In this document: positions 6,720-8,481 of the stretch, one piece after another
Layout: each line of letters opens with the position of its first letter
Numbering within the stretch: the first letter of the stretch is position 1
Source: an uncultured Veillonellaceae bacterium
GTDB taxonomy: Bacteria; Bacillota; Negativicutes; Veillonellales; Negativicoccaceae
NCBI GenBank assembly: GCA_947254705.1
Contig: CAMYCX010000055.1
Span: 1-8,481, forward strand
Length of the DNA: 8,481 nt
Reading direction: 5' to 3'
Notes under the pieces: model-generated
Databases searched by the model: none
Seen by the model: the letters and a program-made list of their open reading frames with translations, nothing else
Told to the model about the DNA's origin: nothing
Made by a program: the position numbers and the translations under genes

Positions 6720-7148
6720 TTACGCTTCCGCCAAGGCTTTACCCAATGTGCGGCATGCTTCCAGTTCCGGATCGCCCGGATAGGCAAACGCTTTCACCGG
6801 ATCGGATACCAGGTCAGCACCTGCATCCGTTACCCGTTTCGACCAGATTTCAATCCATTCTCCGTCATTCCATGCATACGAACCGAAAATCACAACTTTT
6901 TTCCCGGCCAAGTGACCTTCCAGCTCCGCAAAAAACGGTTCAAAATCATATTCTTCCAGTTGTTCCGCTCCCATTGCCGGACAACCGAGCGCAATGTGAT
7001 CAAATGCGGCGATATCTTCTGCCGTTACATCCGTCACAAACGACAATTCCGTTTCCGCTCCCACTTCGCGAGCGCCTTCATCCACCGCCTGCGCCATTGC
7101 TTCGGTATTACCCGACCCTGTCCAGTATACAATTGCCAATTTTGCCAT
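6720..7148 (-). CDS. Flavodoxin (short chain), copy 2
   Basis: This 142-aa FMN electron carrier is of the same family as the following gene. The phosphate loop TGSGNTEAMA (10-19) is intact. GCPAMG (55-60) carries M59, and GSYAWNDGEW (89-98) places Y91 and W93 around the flavin. The C-terminal part, with LEACRTLGKALAEA (129-142), resembles the classical Megasphaera flavodoxin more closely than copy 1 does. The sequence is acidic, as usual for flavodoxins that dock on redox partners. The start at 7148 has AAAGGGG about 9 nt upstream. It has its own near-consensus promoter 30-70 nt upstream and a terminator directly after it, so it can be expressed as a single gene. Confidence 0.95.
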   Translation of the reverse strand: MAKLAIVYWTGSGNTEAMAQAVDEGAREVGAETELSFVTDVTAEDIAAFDHIALGCPAMGAEQLEEYDFEPFFAELEGHLAGKKVVIFGSYAWNDGEWIEIWSKRVTDAGADLVSDPVKAFAYPGDPELEACRTLGKALAEA

Positions 7149-7191
7149 CTGATTAATCCCCTTTCGAGTACTGAAATACTACCTTGCCTCT

Positions 7192-7220
7192 ATCATAACG
7201 AAGGGCATGTTACTTGTCAA
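7192..7220 (-). promoter_or_regulatory. Strong sigma-70-type promoter for flavodoxin 2
   Basis: On the minus strand a perfect TTGACA (7220-7215) is followed after 17 bases by TATGAT (7197-7192), one mismatch from consensus. Runs of A just upstream of the -35 box (about 7221-7240) resemble an UP element. Transcription should begin near 7185, giving a leader of about 37 nt. The -35 box lies 28 nt past the stop codon of the preceding gene. Confidence 0.85.
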
Positions 7221-7248
7221 TTAGGTTTTTTGGTTTTGTTATATGCAC

Positions 7249-7950
7249 TTATGCAAAATATCGTGAACGACTATGCTTTCTCATTTCCCATGCCTTGATC
7301 AAGGATGACGTCCATACCGAATGCCGAGTGTCGGTCACAAGTAAAAATAAATCCACTGTGTTTCCCTGATCAATCAGCCATGCATCGTACTGCTGATCCA
7401 TTATGACCCCCTGCTGCTCCAACGGGCATACCCAGTGCGCCCGTGCTACCGTATCGTTCCGACCGATAACAGCAAAGGGATGGATATCACGAGCATTCGC
7501 CCCCCATATTTCACGAACCAACCCGGCCGCCCGTTCCAACCGTTCTCCGGCAGTCCCCGGCACATCCCGCACCGCCGACTTGACCGTACGCGGTACTCCG
7601 GCGGGTAATTTTGCCGTTGTGAACGCTCCATCGGCAGGCTTTTCTTGCGTTTGCATGAACGCCGCATCCATAGGGATCAATGCCGCCCAAGCATACGCAA
7701 AGTTCGCTTCCTTCTGTCCGCGCAAAACCCAATACTCGCTGCCGTAAATACCGTATCGGTGCAAACGAGCGTCAAGTTTCTTGCCCGCTGCAACGGACAA
7801 CGGCATGCCTTTCGCCGTTACTGTACCGTCCGGCAAAGTTACGATCCCGACTGCCGGCACGTGCCAATCCGCCGCCTGTACTGCGGAAACGATACATACC
7901 GCCGCCATACACAAAGTGATTCCGATCCGTTTCATGTGTTGTATTTTCAT
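7249..7950 (-). CDS. Predicted secreted protein of unknown function
   Basis: I do not recognise this family. The 233-aa product begins with a clear Sec signal peptide: basic MKIQHMKR, a hydrophobic stretch GITLCMAAVCIVSAV (10-24) and a signal-peptidase I site after VQA (24-26), leaving a mature protein of about 207 residues beginning ADWHVPAVG. There is no lipobox and no later membrane segment, so it should be released to the periplasm or outside. The mature part contains several aromatic patches (YGIYGSEYWVLRG, about 65-77; FAYAWAALIP, about 84-93) and one cysteine (in WVCPLEQQG). The start at 7950 shares ATGA with the stop of glnS; an upstream ATG at 7977 lies inside glnS and lacks a ribosome site, and ATG 7935 is another possibility. 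Coupling to glnS may only reflect gene packing. The next promoter lies just past its stop. Confidence 0.8.
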   Translation of the reverse strand: MKIQHMKRIGITLCMAAVCIVSAVQAADWHVPAVGIVTLPDGTVTAKGMPLSVAAGKKLDARLHRYGIYGSEYWVLRGQKEANFAYAWAALIPMDAAFMQTQEKPADGAFTTAKLPAGVPRTVKSAVRDVPGTAGERLERAAGLVREIWGANARDIHPFAVIGRNDTVARAHWVCPLEQQGVIMDQQYDAWLIDQGNTVDLFLLVTDTRHSVWTSSLIKAWEMRKHSRSRYFA

Positions 7951-8481
7951 TTTTTCTGTGCCTGTATTTTTGCCCATGTGTCACGCAAACCAACAATACG
8001 ATTCACAACGAGGTGATTTTCCGTCGTATCGGGGTCAATGACAAAATATCCTTGCCGTATAAACTGAAAACGTGCTCCGGCGGGATAATCCCGAATTGCC
8101 GGCTCCGCCCATGATTTCAAAACTTGCAATGACTGTTCATTCACTTTGTCTTCCGGTGCACGATCATCCGCCGTATCTTCCGGACTGAAGAGATAATCGT
8201 ACATACGCACTTCCACCGGCACTGCGGTAGCAACATTGACCCAGTGCAGTACCCCTTTCACTTTTCGCTGACTGCCGGGCGTCCCGCTCTTTGAATCCGG
8301 ATCATAACTGCAACGCAACTCGACAATATTTCCTGCTTCATCTTTGATGACTTCATCACAACGAATGATATACGCATTTTTCAACCGCACTTCTCTGCCC
8401 GGTGCTAAACGGAAAAACTTTTTTACCGGTTCTTCCATAAAATCCGCCTGCTCAATATACAGTTCCCGCCCAAAGGGAACT
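7947..8481 (-). CDS. glnS: Glutaminyl-tRNA synthetase, C-terminal part (5' end outside window)
   Basis: GlnRS charges tRNA-Gln directly with glutamine, in place of the Glu-tRNA amidation route used by many Firmicutes. The frame is open to the right window edge; only about 177 residues of a protein of roughly 550 are present, so the catalytic HIGH and KMSKS regions are not visible. What is seen is the anticodon-binding beta-barrel part: RELYIEQADFMEEP, then KKFFRLAPGREVRLKNAYII, KVKGVLHWVN, EVRMYDYLF, a region rich in acidic residues, and GARFQFIRQGYF. These are conserved in bacterial and eukaryotic GlnRS. An in-frame ATG at 8438 is internal (the Met of DFMEEP) and is not the start. The stop codon overlaps the start of the secreted protein gene. 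Confidence 0.95.
   Translation of the reverse strand, partial: VPFGRELYIEQADFMEEPVKKFFRLAPGREVRLKNAYIIRCDEVIKDEAGNIVELRCSYDPDSKSGTPGSQRKVKGVLHWVNVATAVPVEVRMYDYLFSPEDTADDRAPEDKVNEQSLQVLKSWAEPAIRDYPAGARFQFIRQGYFVIDPDTTENHLVVNRIVGLRDTWAKIQAQKK

Overview
The window looks like a chromosomal housekeeping segment of an anaerobic diderm Firmicute (class Negativicutes, Veillonella/Megasphaera/Dialister-like). This placement is inferred. Two adjacent short-chain flavodoxins resemble the Megasphaera elsdenii flavodoxin type, the genes have strong GGAGG-type ribosome binding sites, and a GlnRS sits beside phosphatidylethanolamine genes. No database search was possible, so the genus is not fixed. I see no mobile element, CRISPR array, prophage or rRNA.

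Layout from left to right. Bases 1-58 are the 3' part of a plus-strand tRNA-Ala(GGC), followed by its terminator. Bases 97-195 are AT-rich and I see nothing in them. Every gene after that is on the minus strand, so transcription runs from right to left. In transcription order they are: the C-terminal third of glutaminyl-tRNA synthetase (cut by the right window edge); an unrecognised Sec-secreted protein starting in an ATGA overlap with it; flavodoxin 2 with its own near-consensus promoter; a hairpin terminator; flavodoxin 1; guaB with an extended -10 promoter and a leader of about 90 nt; a WecG/TagA/CpsF glycosyltransferase; phosphatidylserine decarboxylase; phosphatidylserine synthase; a membrane family-2 glycosyltransferase; surE; and tRNA-Leu(CAA), followed by a terminator.

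The stretch guaB-wecG-psd-pssA-GT2-surE is very compact, with stop/start overlaps at guaB/wecG, wecG/psd and psd/pssA, and a 2-nt gap at GT2/surE. It is probably one transcript joining guanine nucleotide synthesis, phosphatidylethanolamine synthesis (PssA makes phosphatidylserine, Psd decarboxylates it), two envelope glycosyltransferases and a nucleotidase. No terminator separates surE from tRNA-Leu. A textbook promoter for the tRNA lies across the end of surE, so the tRNA can be made from its own promoter and also as the tail of the operon mRNA.

I found no convincing undescribed system. The points most worth a second look are the unknown exported protein coupled to glnS, the terminator-separated flavodoxin pair, the purine/lipid/glycan operon, and the mRNA-tRNA junction at surE.
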